Below, piece after piece: positions 36,383 through 48,844 of a stretch of 64,000 bases of DNA. The DNA comes from Echinometra lucunter. Lineage: Eukaryota > Echinodermata > Echinoidea > Camarodonta > Echinometridae. The stretch lies in assembly GCA_029962745.1 (NCBI GenBank), contig CM057152.1:26658507-26722506 (forward strand), written 5' to 3'. The notes beneath the pieces were generated by a model. It had not been told where the DNA came from. It worked only from the letters and a program-made list of their open reading frames with translations, and searched no databases. A program made the position numbers and the translations under genes. Every line of letters starts with the position of its first letter. Within the stretch, counting starts at the first letter, position 1.

Positions 36383-36899
36383 TACATGTATATTGCTCGG
36401 TCTCTATTGAGAAACACCTCGTTACTGTCCCTATCTCTCTTTCTTCCTTCCTATTTACTTCGCTGTATATTTTTTCTTCTATCTTTCCTTTTCTATATGT
36501 CTCTATTTCTATTTCTTTACCCTTTTTCTCTCTCAGTGGCTTACATTTCTTTTACCTCTGCTTTATATCTCTACATGTTTGCTGCGAGAATACTACTGTC
36601 ATTGTACATGTGATGGAGTGCCCAATGATGTGAGGCACAAAAGTTGTTTGCCACATCATCTACTTATGTGTGGGTTGTGGGGGGGGGGAGTTTGTGTTTT
36701 TTTTTTTCTTCTTTCAAATCTTTATAAATCGGAATATTTGAGAGAGGGTACCAGATATTCTGACCTTTTAAGGTTATTTCATGGTGTATTTTCAACACCA
36801 ATCGTGAGATCGCCACTCTATTGTCTTAGGAAGATGTGAAGTTTGTGAAATCGTTCTCTCGTCTTAATCTCCTCCATCCAATGATGCTCATGTTATCAT

Positions 36900-39300
36900 C
36901 ATCACCTTGAAAGAATGCACATGGGAGTATTTAAACGTTTTTCTAGAACCTTAATGTATCGTCGTTACCATTGAACCGATCATTCACGTAATGCTGTTAT
37001 GGTTTTCTGACGTATCCATGTCGTGATGAGGCCATTAGTAGGAGGCCTACATATTCCTCAACAAATGAAGGCTTCAAGTATTCACAGCAAAATTGTTACA
37101 AAACAGGTAGCCCTAATGTTTTAAAAACAAATAGGAAGAAGATGATTTGTGTTGTTTCTTTAAAATTCGCTCGAGTAACATTTTTACAAGAAAACGAGGC
37201 TCCCGTTTTGTTTCTGGTAAGACTGAGACACGAACCTGCAGCGGCCCCGCACAAAATATCCAATTTAGAATAAATGAAGCTCTGCAAATGAATGCAAATA
37301 ACTTCAATCTGATAATATACACGCCCTCGGAACACGATGAAGACTAATGGCCCCAATACAATAACAAAATTGGAACGAAATGAAAACGAATAACCAAAGG
37401 TAACGAACTGAAACAATATTACTGGTGACTTTTTAGGAACTGATTGTCAGTTGATAGAGATTTAACCCAACTCGTTGCAAAAGGGATAAACTTAAAATGC
37501 CTACATGACGTTTTGATCTTAAGTAGATTGGCGTATGATAATGTTACAGCATGATGAGGAAAGGCTAAAACATTCTAAACAAGGTTGCTATGGAAATGGA
37601 GACAACATGGCGCATTGGGTTATTAAAAAAATCTGGGCCAACCCTAGCCCTTGGCTCTTGTCTTTCTCCAGCTGACATATTTCTTGCAATCTTGTTCATG
37701 CCGAGGAATTTTTCATTCTGCAGGGCTTGAATTCAGCCCATAAACACTACAGGACATGGATGGGAGCAGACAGCATTGGCGTGTGGTTTCTCCTGAAAAC
37801 ATTTTACCTCAAGGTTTGCTGCCATTCACGTTTTCATTCCTTTTCTTCTAGCCATTGATTCTATTTGTGTTCAATATCTTCTTCACATCTTCTGTTTTAC
37901 CGGAAGGCTCTTTTTTATATTTTGGTTTGATTCCTGATAATATCTCCACCCCTCCTTTTTCTTCACCCATTTCACTCTCCACGGGAAAATAAGGAAGAAA
38001 AATTTCATGCACATGTCTTTTCTTCCTTTTTTAAAATTCTACCTCTGACTGTATTCATTTTTAAGGGAAAGAAAGGCATAGAGTTAACATCCATAAACAA
38101 AATGTTATATCTAGCTGAAACAGCCTTCATCTGAGTCATTTGTAAAAATATTTTCTTGTCTAAACATAAGCAACTACATAAATGTCTATGATGTTATCTC
38201 AATACCCTTTATTGCCAATGATGTAATACTCGATTTGCATATTATTGACTGGATGTATGTGGACTGTTATGTCAAGGATACGACAACTTACTAGTATACA
38301 TAAATCTTCCCGAACACAAACGATAGTTTTGACATTAAAAAATGGTGAACAAAACAGTATGGTTTGTCTGAGGGTATATTCTAAAAAAAAAGGGGGGCGG
38401 GAACTGATTAAGATTAAGGCTGCTTGGGTTAGATAAAACATTTTGAATGTTTGAATGTTAGACTGCAATGCTCTATTTCCGGAAAAGTATGAAAAAGTAG
38501 AATTAGAAAAAAAGACTGGAAACACAGGTCCATGATTCTCTTCATAGTTTACGTTGCAGAATGAACATAATAAATGGTGAGTATTTACCCGTTTTATAAT
38601 CTTTACGGTTGTTATTTTTTTGGGGGGGCACTTTACTCTTTACTGTATCAATTATATGGGATTTTTAACATTTTTTGAGTAGAGCTTTATGCAAGAGTGT
38701 GTTTACTTTATACTCTAGTAGACATTCTCCTTCTGAAATCATTCAATTTCCTGTATTCTCTGATACTATTACAGTCTTGGAAATAAAATGAAATCATAAA
38801 GCAATGAAATAAAAGTAGGAAAAAGGTTATTTCTTTTTAATCACTGATTCTCATACGATTCTTATATGTTTAATTCTATTTCTCCTCTGTCATTCGACAA
38901 CCACAAACAACAGTTTAAATGCTTTTGTAACAAGTTACGAAGTTACGTGTTGGGTGTCACTTCATTCAGATTACAATGACATTTGACGTATTCTTTATCG
39001 CAGTCGATGCAACGATATATTTCACTTGCTATGAATGTGCAAACAGTATGTTTCAAAATAATGTATCTGCAGCTAAACACCCAAATAACTGGCTATACTT
39101 CATTCAAACATCATATTGTGCGACGTGCGTCTATCTTTTAAGAACCACGCATTGTAAACCGACTCATATCTCCATTCTCTTCCTGTGTATTCCCTTTCGT
39201 ATATTCCTTTCAAGACATATCCGCTTTTCAATCTCTTTTCGGGAAACCGAGTCGGGTTCTTTTTCGAGAAAACCGAGAAGGATTGAGCGAATCTACAGCA
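36900..39300. other. No gene recognised; one open stretch at 37150-37345
   Basis: The frame at 37147-37347 on the plus strand (66 codons, to 108 codons in the right copy at 50169-50495) is hydrophilic, ends YTPSEHDED, and contains GTAAGA donor-like and minus-strand acceptor-like sites. Both strands are open there and I cannot decide between them. The rest is AT-rich and unassigned. Confidence 0.3.
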
Positions 39301-39325
39301 TACGATGGGGTTACCCCCAACTTAC

Positions 39326-39471
39326 CTTCAGGCATTCCTGTACATTTTGTAGCCCCGCATTTTGAAAAGTTCGCACGTACGATGGATGTAAACGGTCGTC
39401 TGCTTGGAGGGTCTCTTGAGACCACATCCCTTCGTGATGTTGGAGCACTGAATGTTTACTTGGGCAGCATT
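39326..39471 (-). CDS. Candidate exon B of a minus-strand gene (left copy)
   Basis: Minus-strand acceptor TTTATCTCCTTTTCTACGATAG| and donor CTGAAG|GTAAGT are both close to consensus. The frame with high G+C at third positions reads NAAQVNIQCSNITKGCG, then a basic stretch and HRTCELFKMRGYKMYR, giving at least three cysteines. In this copy a TGA falls four bases before the donor. The right copy has one extra T in the same run (ATTTCC instead of ATTCC), which removes the stop and makes the exon 49 whole codons, phase 0 at both ends. The left-copy stop is therefore probably an error. It follows exon A (41033-41264) in matching phase. The product is unknown; it looks secreted or extracellular because of the cysteines. 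Confidence 0.4.
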
Positions 39472-41032
39472 CTATCGTAGAAAAGGAGATAAAACCTGTG
39501 ACTTCGTTACCCTCAAGCGTGAATACAGCATGCCGCCAAATGCTGGTGTTCACGGGCATGGGCATTTCATGGTACTGCAAGTTTCTTCACGAAACATTTT
39601 CTTCCGAAAATTCGCCGTAGTGTACACGTACTAGCCACTTTTTTTTAAATTCATGGTAACTAAAGCTTCATAATTGCTTTCAGAATAGGCTACCACAATA
39701 ATAGGACTGGTGATAAAAAGCTTCAACTGACTTCAAACTAATATGAGTAACACTGCCATTAAAATGACTATGGTACTGACTGATTATTTTGACATTATGC
39801 TGAGTAATTATTTCCTATTTTATGTCGTGACAATAAAATTACTTACTTGAAAATTAAAGATTTAGGATTTCCTAGCGGTTATAGGAATACATATACGAGT
39901 TACTCACAGAATGTGGGCTTTGTCCAATTTTTTTTTCTTCTTTCACCTAGCAAGACGTAAAATAATTCATTCCTTTTTCTATATCTAGAAATTATGAACA
40001 TCCCTCGATAGTAATTCTTTTTCAAAACGAGAAGCAACATTTAACAATGAACCGCTTTATGATAACCCACCCCTTTCAAGTGCTCTAAACTATCCTCTAA
40101 TTTGACATGATCCATCGTTTTCTCTTGTTAAATGCTACCAGACTATCATCCCCGAATAAAAACCTTATTTCCTGTTCCCCATTTTCTATCAATGAAGTAG
40201 TGTATGACTAATTTGCATGCACGACAGTGTGAATTTATGGGAAGCTCTGGACCAAGACATGTCGTCTGCTCTAATGCCAATTGTTTCCCGCCCGTTTTCA
40301 TCACCCAACACTGCTGAACACAGACTGGTGTCCTCCGCCATTACGGGTCGATGTCGGACGGCGCTCTTATTGAAAGTACGGTCCCTTTCTCCTCCCCCCC
40401 CCCCCCCCTCTCTTCTCTCTTTGACATTGTTTCTGTTTTGGAGATTCCTTTTTTCGTCAATTTTTTTTTAGAATAAGCTACTGAATGAAAATCCCAATTC
40501 TGGAGGTGAAGCCTACTTTGTTAGTCATAGAAAAGACAAAAATGAATGAATGAAATTTTTCATCAGTTTATATCCGATGAAAAGGGCCAAGTGCAAAGTT
40601 TCATTTCCAAGTGTGAGAATGAAATACAAAAACGTATTTTAAAAACAATCTCGTTAAAGTCCTTACTCTATGCCGACTATTTTGAAGCGATTTTAATAGA
40701 GACACTGATTATTCGTTCAAGTCATCTAAGTTGTTGTACATTTAAGCCAAAGAATTTAATAGGTTTTCAAGCAGGAATTGTCCAATTTATCAGGGTTTCT
40801 CTGAATAAAGTAGACGATATAGATTCTGGTCAAAAATACTTTTTATTCACGTTTCAGAGAAATTCCCTTGATTGGCAAAGTTGTTATTAAATGAGATGTA
40901 GATCAGGTCAATTGTGAAAAAAGGAGATGTATAGAGAGAAAATGCACATGGATCAAGTGTCTTCGAAGTAAGTGGTAGCCATTTCTCACGATGTTCAGAT
41001 CACCGTTGACTCTACATGGTGTGTTTGCTTAC

Positions 41033-41264
41033 CGATGCTCTAAATAAAATGTTTTTCTGATACGCCTGCTGGGGAATTCCAAGGACAAAAAGGCGTAGCT
41101 GTAGCTGATATACCAGACCGTGGGTGAAATAGAATGGACACAGCTTGATGTCAGTGCGTGGTATTTTGAAAGCTTTACCGTGGTTACACTCTGTCAAGGA
41201 ATCGACGAATTTATCATCACCATGCATCCATTTCAAGAGAGAATTTATAATCACTATGCATCCA
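41033..41264 (-). CDS. Candidate exon A of a minus-strand gene (left copy)
   Basis: On the minus strand, TTCTCTCTTTAAG| opens a frame of 77 codons that ends at GCATCG|GTAAGC, a good donor, in phase 0. The peptide includes DSLTECNHGKAFKIPRTD, a KLCPFYFTHG segment and LRLFVLGIPQQAYQKN, with varied composition and no low-complexity bias. The first ~25 codons overlap a 34-bp tandem repeat, so the true start may be further in. Between the two assembled copies this exon has no indel and only four substitutions, two of them synonymous, in a region whose flanks carry several. No family is recognised. Exon B continues in the same phase 1.6 kb downstream. Confidence 0.45.
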
Positions 41265-41308
41265 CTTAAAGAGAGAATTTATAATCACTATGCATCCATT
41301 TGAAGAGA
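41222..41308. repeat. 34-bp tandem repeat, ~2.5 units (left copy)
   Basis: The unit reads TATGCATCCAYTT, then RAAGAGAGAATTTATAATCAC. Two full units and a partial third occur. The counterpart is at 54328-54414. Confidence 0.85.
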
Positions 41309-41349
41309 AAAAAACAAGAAATGGCTGAGAGAGACATCTAAACAGAGTG

Positions 41350-41640
41350 ATACATGAAGAAACAAAAGAAAAAGCCGCTTGGAGAGGAGAGGAAGAAGAG
41401 AACGAGAAGGGAGTGGAATGAAGGAGGAAGAACTCGAATGAACTCGGGAAGGAAAGAGAAAGAGGAGGGAGAGAAGGAAAGAGGGAGGGTAGAGACAGAG
41501 AGAGACAGAGATAGATTGCAAACTTGGGAACGAAGAAGCAATGGTGGGTTCAGGGTTTTTGATACGAATACATGAAGAGAAGACTAAAGGAGAGAGAGAG
41601 AGAGAGAGGGAGAGATAGGGTGAAAGGGCGAGCGAGGGGA
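41350..41640. repeat. GA-rich low-complexity tract (left copy)
   Basis: Irregular purine-rich plus strand with a (GA)n core near 41591-41610. Ser/Leu/Phe frames on the complement are artefacts. The right-copy counterpart, 54470-54730, differs by several indels. Confidence 0.8.
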
Positions 41641-42614
41641 CGAGAAGCAGAATTGAACTTAAACTCAGTGAAACCTTAGCAGTGACTACATGGAAATGAT
41701 AAAGAAAATGATATAAAAAGGTATCATTTTCCCTTTTATCCATTTGATACTTAACAAAATAAATATGATGCTATTCGTGGTTGCACATCAAAAAACTAAA
41801 TCGATTAATTTCTTTTAGAGCGATGAGTTATATTTCTATCCGGACTTCAAAATGTATCCTTTACTGTAATAAAAGTATTGTTTTTCTCCTTGATGTTAAC
41901 ATTTAAACATTACTTTAGCAGGAAATGCTGTACAAATAGATCCATGCACGCGAGATGTGTTTTATGAATACTCAAAGAGAGACGTTCGCTTTTCTCGCAC
42001 ACTCAAATCTACACCCATCTACGCACACACACGTATATACCAACCCTCGCCCACGTCAATGAGAAGAAATCGCAACTGCGTTACAGCGTTGTCTTCCAAG
42101 TGCAGGTTCGTATACTATGTATAAAGGTAAGGGCCAGAGAGGACTCATATCGCGTTTTATCATATTTCTCCAAATCGCAATATAAACAATTCTACAAATC
42201 CTTTCCAAACAGTTATGAATCGCTCGGACTGCGGCTTGAAAATGTCATGTTCTGTAGAAGATGAGAAAAGATATGTCTTTTTTCAGGTCGGATAAGTTCA
42301 TAGGAGATGACGTAGACCGCCCATTTTAAATATAGATTTTTATTGCATTTTATTGCTGAATCTATAGCCCTCTTTTCACCCTGATTTTTGTTAGCCTAAT
42401 GCTTTGCAAATCATTAAAAAAAACTTTCTTTTACAATCTGAATTTCCTTAAATCTTCCTTAAAATTGTATTCATAAACAATAACATGTCATTAATTGTCT
42501 CCATACTCTTCCAATCTGGATTGCTTTAAATCTTACTGAGACTATGTAAGCATGATACCTTTTTCACAGGAAATAGATAAAACAAAGTCGTAGAAAATAG
42601 ACAAAAAATGCCTT

Positions 42615-43320
42615 TAACTGTAAAAAGGAAACCAACACCCTCAAGTAAAGTAGTTTTAAATCAAGCTAAGACAGAATAAAACAGATCAGCGAAAATTTGT
42701 ACAAAATCGGATACGGAATAAGAAAGTTTTGCTACATGAAATTTTCTGATCTTGACACTGTCATAGCTTTTGGTGATATGATTTCACAACTTTAAAGAGG
42801 TTTTAAACCATGGCTGGTTTAAACCCCCTCCTGAGATTTTTTTAAGCCTCAGAATCTTGTCCAATTATCTGTTTTCTTTAAGCGTGCGCATGGTCAATAT
42901 GCTTCAATTTACGCTTATTTTTAAACGTCTGTGGGAAGTCCGGTCAATTTTATGTACACAAATTTACCTTTTTCTTCATCATCTTAAGAAACATGATTTC
43001 ACTGTCTTTATCCAAAATATGTTGTGGAGAAAACACTCCTACATTATATATCTGAGTTCGGCCAAAGAAAATGTGCAAATCTGAAGCAAAATAAAAATGT
43101 TTTAAGTGTGTGTATGTACAAAACCTACTGAGAGTCATCCCAAAATGATTTCGCCAAAGATATTGTAGTGTCAAAAATTTATACAGAAGAATTCATATAG
43201 CCATAACTTTCTTATTCCGTGTCATTTTTCATTCAAATTTCGCTAATCTTTTTTATTCCGTCTTACCTTTGATTTAAAACTTAACCTGATGGTGTTGGTT
43301 TCCTTTCATGTCAATACTGC
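42615..43320. mobile_element. Large imperfect foldback element (family 7, left copy)
   Basis: GGAAACCAACACCCTCAAGT near 42628 recurs inverted near 43300 as ...TGGTGTTGGTTTCC. The arms continue inward together for about 170 bases: AGTTTTAAATCAA, AAGACAGAATAAAA, ATACGGAATAAGAAAGTT, GCTACATGAA, TTGACACT and GGTGATATGATTT each have an inverted partner between 43130 and 43290. Identity is roughly three quarters. The ~350-base loop is not recognised. A non-autonomous foldback transposon is the simplest reading. The right copy is at about 55720-56420. Confidence 0.65.
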
Positions 43321-43446
43321 ATATTGAAAAGTCGCTTATAAATCATACTTGACATTATATATTGCTAGGTAAGCATACGACTAATTCTACAAAATTGGCC
43401 CTTGTTTGACACGTCAAAATATCTTTGTTTTCTGTCAATCATGTGA

Positions 43447-43503
43447 TGACGTCACGTGATATCCACGGAGATCACGTGGCTTAGATGTACATTCTATCAC
43501 GTG
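43447..43503. promoter_or_regulatory. CRE overlapping an E-box, plus two more CACGTG E-boxes (left copy)
   Basis: TGACGTCA (43447-43454), the palindromic CRE bound by CREB/ATF proteins, overlaps CACGTG (43453-43458). Further CACGTG words follow at 43473-43478 and 43498-43503. All three E-boxes are preceded by T (TCACGTG), the form preferred by MITF/TFE-type bHLH-zip factors. Three such palindromes in 51 bases is far above chance in AT-rich DNA. A TATAAAG word lies at 43675-43683. All sites are conserved in the right copy (56559-56615). Confidence 0.5.
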
Positions 43504-43906
43504 CTCTGAACATGACCATGATTTTATTGTGGGAAGATCTGCAGCACGCGAAGAATGATGGCAACAAACCAACCTCTCTGACAACGCAAGTCTAAGAAAA
43601 ATAAGCTTGGATAGCGGGTAACAAGCATCTAATATTTGCTTACTCCCCTGCAAACCTTGACGACATCACTTAACTTTATAAAGAGGACACTCATCAAGTT
43701 ATTTTGTCATGATAGTTATGATTATAAAATCCTGAATAAAGAATGCAAATCCTTGACGCGTAAATATTTACCGATTTATGCTTCTGTTGCAGAAGAAGAA
43801 TGATAGAATCACGATATAACGGAATTAGATTCGTGTTTCAAACACCTTTTTTCCTTCCTTCGGATTTTTCATTCTGTAACTAATCTGTAATTTTCCTCAC
43901 CCACAG

Positions 43907-44406
43907 NNNNNNNNNNNNNNNNNNNNNNNNNNNNNNNNNNNNNNNNNNNNNNNNNNNNNNNNNNNNNNNNNNNNNNNNNNNNNNNNNNNNNNNNNNNNNN
44001 NNNNNNNNNNNNNNNNNNNNNNNNNNNNNNNNNNNNNNNNNNNNNNNNNNNNNNNNNNNNNNNNNNNNNNNNNNNNNNNNNNNNNNNNNNNNNNNNNNNN
44101 NNNNNNNNNNNNNNNNNNNNNNNNNNNNNNNNNNNNNNNNNNNNNNNNNNNNNNNNNNNNNNNNNNNNNNNNNNNNNNNNNNNNNNNNNNNNNNNNNNNN
44201 NNNNNNNNNNNNNNNNNNNNNNNNNNNNNNNNNNNNNNNNNNNNNNNNNNNNNNNNNNNNNNNNNNNNNNNNNNNNNNNNNNNNNNNNNNNNNNNNNNNN
44301 NNNNNNNNNNNNNNNNNNNNNNNNNNNNNNNNNNNNNNNNNNNNNNNNNNNNNNNNNNNNNNNNNNNNNNNNNNNNNNNNNNNNNNNNNNNNNNNNNNNN
44401 NNNNNN
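43907..44406. other. Assembly gap of exactly 500 N
   Basis: A round-number gap, so its size is a placeholder and not measured. It separates the two copies of the duplicated block. Confidence 1.
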
Positions 44407-45602
44407 TGTGTGAAGACCAGTCACCAATCACCAACAAAAATAACTATAACCATAAATCTATTACGAGAAGTAATAGATCCCACAATGTCAATGCTGAGGC
44501 TCATCAGCAAAAATATTTGAACAACAAAGATATCTGATATAGGACTTTGAAAAAATCGATATCGTTGATATCTTATTTACCAATTCAAACACATGTGAAA
44601 CATTTTGAACATATAGCGATGTCACACTAAGAAACATTTATATTTTTCTTGAATGAAAAGTTGGCTTAGTTAGAGAACGATCTTCGTCCATAAATGTATG
44701 TCTTTCCTGAACAAAATATGTTTCCATTTTGATATGAAAAAAAAAAAAAACAACCTTCGTAGAAACAAGCCTCATCTTTGGTCGATGCGCTCGTGAATAA
44801 TGGAAACGCGTCTACACAGCCACACACCACCTGCGTCTATATCTCAGTCACAAACAACCGAATGAGAACCGTCATCAGTTCGACAAAATACGAACACACG
44901 ATTAAAATGGATTGGTTTTGCAGTGTGACTGAGGTGTATTACCCACGCTTATCAAGACGGAAAGATCTCATCATTCACGCCTTACATCCTTAAGGGTAGT
45001 GTCCATATCAATTTACTTTAAGATTGTTTCGAGCTGTGTTTTTAGGGTTTTTGACCCGTAGACCACGCCCCTCCTCCTTATGCAACGCTTACATGTGCCT
45101 TGTACAAAGAGAGAGAGAGAAAATATAAACAGAGAGAAAAGAAAAAAAAAACAATGAGAAGGATCATTGTGGTAACATTTTTTTTCAGCTGTGTTCATCA
45201 TAAGGTTTACCGACCAACTGACTACCTCCCTTGTAGAGCCAGCAAATGTACAAACACTACGCCAGCAAAAGCGGCAAATCTGAAGAAAAAAAAAAAAAAA
45301 CATCAATAGCATGTGCAACGTGGCGACAATCAAAAATTCAAGCCCTTTTAGCTTGTCCGACCGTTTCTAAAGAAAAAATAATTTGAAGTCGTATTTCGTA
45401 TACTGTAAATTGTGAAATCATTTATGTTAACATACTTTTCAAAGGTATGTATAAAAGATGACTATTTTTTTTTCATTCATCGTGAGTTACTATCTGTTAT
45501 ATTTCATGTACTGTTATGTTTCGATTGTTTGTTAATTGACTCGTATAATCTATAGTGATTGTACTTGCTTTGTATATGTGTATGAAAAAAAGGCGAGTGA
45601 AC

Positions 45603-45620
45603 GAATCTGAATCTGAAATG
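45603..45620 (+). mobile_element. LINE 3' tail (right copy)
   Basis: Counterpart of the GAATCTGAATCTGAAATG tail at 32453-32470. Confidence 0.45.
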
Positions 45621-46079
45621 CACATTTTTTCCATTTTGAAACGCAAAAGGGTGCAAACAAGAGAATTCAAAATAATTGAAAGACTTTTAGAGTGGACTAA
45701 TAACAAAAAAAGCATGTAAGCGATATTTCTTTTCTCACATTTTCCTTGTTTGTATGTGACACACACACACGCGCGTGCTTGCGCCCCAGGAATGAGCAGT
45801 GGTCATTTTAACAGGGGAGGGTTAATATACACAAGACATGCGCATACATCCACACAAACAACAAAACAGAGCCATTGTCAGCTATTTGCTTATCAGACGT
45901 CTTATTGCATGTTGGTATGAACAGTATAGAAAACAAACTTATTAGGGGACACCCAATTCAAGCTGGAATTGTGTTTCATTCGGTCATTAGTTTCTGTTTC
46001 TTTTCGGAGGGGACATATAAGATTATGGGTGTGTATGTTTTGGGGTGTGCGCGTGTGTGTGTACATTTTTTTATCAGGG

Positions 46080-47190
46080 CAAGGAGCACAACTGTTATTA
46101 GAAAACAAAGGGAATTTCAGTTTATGCTTTTACATGGAGCCATATACACTAAGACATTTGATGAGGTTGGGTGTTGTGAGGGACAATTACCGCTCATTCT
46201 TTTATAAAGAGACTGAGTCGTATTTTCATATATTTTTGAACTGCACGAAAGTGAACCGTTATGGCAATTCTGTATTGAATATTTCGGCTTGCTGAATTAA
46301 AAAACATGAATGGGGGATATTATTCATGGGATTACCTGACAATTCGAATAGAATTAAATGTGTAAATTCTTTGGTTCTGTTATCAAATATGCAATTTCCA
46401 TTCTACATGTTCAGGGCTGAAGGCCATGTCCCGCATATGTATGAAAATACGAAAATATATAGCAGACTTTATGGAGGAAGAAAAAAAAAACCCTATCAAC
46501 GAAGGCGGGCAAGTTGAATTTACACATGGGAATAACTGAAAGTGAATAAGGATGTGAATGTGAACAGGTATGATGTGTCTAGTATTGTACGTGTGTAAAT
46601 CTTGTAAGTTTGTGTGAATGCTTGGCGGCGGGGTGGGGGGGGGGGTAGTCGAAAAAGGGGGATGGGGTGCAGGGTGGGTATACAGATATGTATTAACCGA
46701 TGTGTTATATTTTGACGATTGATTTTTCTTTTTAATTCTTTCCCTTCTTTTGGTAATGGTGAAATGTATATCGTATCAGTTTTGATACGAAAAATGACAT
46801 GAGTTGTATTTTTAATCATATACTGTAATTACATATTTTGTTTACCCTTTGTTCATTCAGATGATGTTTAAAGTAGGAAGAATGGAGGGGAGGGAGGAGC
46901 ATTGCCATGTTTTGAAAAGATCATTCATATTGCATATCATAATTGTGGAGCATAGGGAGGGGGGGAGGCAAACGATTGGGGTTGTTGTTATTTATATCAT
47001 TTTCTTAGGGATTATCATTCCATTATCTTCTTTGCTTATTGTCCCTCGTAAATACTTTAACATTTGTTAACACATTATGTTATGAAAACGAAAACGAAGA
47101 TTTGTATTCGTGGCAATTTTTTGCAGTGACCTTATGTAACGATTTAGTTTGGGGGAAATCTCTAATAAAAAATATTTGGATAACAAAAAA
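46080..47190 (+). mobile_element. 5'-truncated LINE 3' end (right copy)
   Basis: Same element as 32940-34050. The zinc-finger block and the final block are present but broken at different positions by indels. Compared with the left copy it has one extra T before TTCATGGG and one fewer A in the preceding ATGAA(A)TGG, which places the frameshifts differently. The 3' UTR G-rich tract is at 46624-46678. Confidence 0.6.
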
Positions 47191-47475
47191 GTGTGTGTCA
47201 CATAAAACAAGGAAAATGTAAAGAAAACATACCTTTATATTCTTTTCATGTAGATTAGCCCACTTTAAGTCTTTAATTTGTTTGAATTATTTCTAGATTT
47301 CTCGTTTGCCACTTTGCGGTTGAAATGTTTCCACGACAGCTGTTGATGTATTTTTTTAGATTACACATTGGCTGGCGCCTTGTTTGCATACTTTCTAGCA
47401 CTATACTCCTCCTCGTGATCTATGGATAAAGTGCATATTAGCCCACAATATTACTTCCGGTGATGCGCCTAGGAA

Positions 47476-47506
<31 letters not shown>

Positions 47507-48119
47507 AGGGAGGGGGCAGTGGAAAACAGACATTGGGATAACAAAAGATTTCACATTATGATACGTTACTAAAATGAGGATCACATGGTATGTGTCTCAA
47601 ATCCCATTCTCATCACTGATGTCCTTTGGCAAGACATGGGCAAAAGATTATCTCTTTTGGGGCTTATTAGATGTTTACTTCATTTATATTTCCTCACTTA
47701 ATACTCTCCACCCACGTGCGCCACAATAATGTAATTTCTCCTCACGAGCTTTTCAAAAACTTGCCCCGCAGCAATAATTGACTCTAAAGAAAGATGGGGG
47801 AGAAGACATTTTGAAAATGCTCCTTAGTAATTTTGTTAACATCATTCTCCTGTTATTCATATCTTTGGAGAGGTTAAATGACTTGTTTTATTCAGTCAAC
47901 GTTTCAAAGGAAAAGAGGAGATATTCAGAGCAAATTTCAAGGAACCCTCGGTATAATGACAGGCGCCAATGTCGTTAAGTAAGCATTTTAAGCTCTGATG
48001 GCACAATGTTTTCTTTATTTTGTTACACAGTGAGTGCTATGTAAAGAGATTATTTTGATGTAACCCTTTGTAGAATACCGAGATTTTGAAAAAATGTGAA
48101 CTAACTTTGATACAACACA

Positions 48120-48378
48120 TTACCATCTTAAATACCCTCTCGTATCGAGGGTGATCCCGTTTAAAATGTGCAATAACCAACCCATAACCCTTTTAACCAC
48201 TTCGAAACACAGAATCATCATGCCACAGCAGCAACAAAGTTCCATTTTTGTGCGTCTTCCTAGGTGACGAAGTTGCACGCACATCCCTGAACAGACATTT
48301 CTCACAGAAGATTCCCGCCATAACACCATTCCAACAAATTTACTTTGCAGGTCAAGACTGCACGCTGTGTAACACGCA
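48120..48378 (-). CDS. Possible Ly6-like exon (right copy)
   Basis: Counterpart of 35022-35238. Here the frame runs through CCCC, then ILCFEVV and on to a stop at 48122-48120 because of an extra T after GTGG. The residues before CCCC differ (compensating indels). The C-terminus of the real product is therefore unresolved. Confidence 0.25.
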
Positions 48379-48686
48379 CTGCTAAATTTGACCCATAAAG
48401 AATGACATGCCGTGAAGCATATGCCTACCGAAAAGGGGAACTTGCGCCTCTTTTCATGAAGTGAAATGAGTTGAAAGGTTTATGGAAGAAGATGGTATGT
48501 ATCGAATCCTCTGAATAATTTCGAGGCATAAAAGTAAGCAATTATTCTTCATATTCATAAAACTTGAGAAAACGTGAGAAACATGTCGTACATGTGAATA
48601 ATGCTTTCGAATAATTATATAATATATTGTATTATAATAGCTTGAACGATGGCAGAGCAAAAATCTTATAAATCCACGTAAAAGGA

Positions 48687-48844
48687 AAGAAGAAGAGAAG
48701 AAGAAGAAGAAGAAGAAGAAGGAGGAGGAGGAGGAGGAGCAGGAGGAGCAGGAGCAGGAGCAGGAGGAGGAGGAGCAGGCAGCAGCAGCAGCAGCAGTAG
48801 GAGCAGGAGCAGGAGCAGAAGCAGGAGCAGGAGGAGGAGGAGAA
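48687..48844. repeat. (GAA)(GGA)(GCA) trinucleotide array (right copy)
   Basis: Counterpart of 35548-35706 with a few triplet-register changes. Confidence 0.95.

Larger units (their letters stand above)
31256..43906. repeat. Left copy of ~12.6-kb duplicated block
   Basis: This block is repeated in the same order and orientation at 44407-57016. The match begins at TGTGTGAAGACCAGTC in both and ends at CCTCACCCACAG, which is the last real base before the gap here. The offset between copies is 13151 at the left end, 13140 at 35221, 13164 near 39326, 13106 at 41033 and 13110 at the right end, so indels are frequent and unevenly spread. Differences are mostly single-base changes in homopolymers, with some substitutions. 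The best explanation is one locus assembled twice. Confidence 0.97.

Noticed and set aside
42190..42300. Short plus-strand exon between TTCCAAACAG and TTTTTTCAGGTCGGA
   Set aside because: The frame is open, but the supposed donor GTCGGA is poor and the same CAG looks more like another acceptor.
43880..44437. Frames of about 180 residues across the gap
   Set aside because: They consist almost wholly of unknown residues from N bases.
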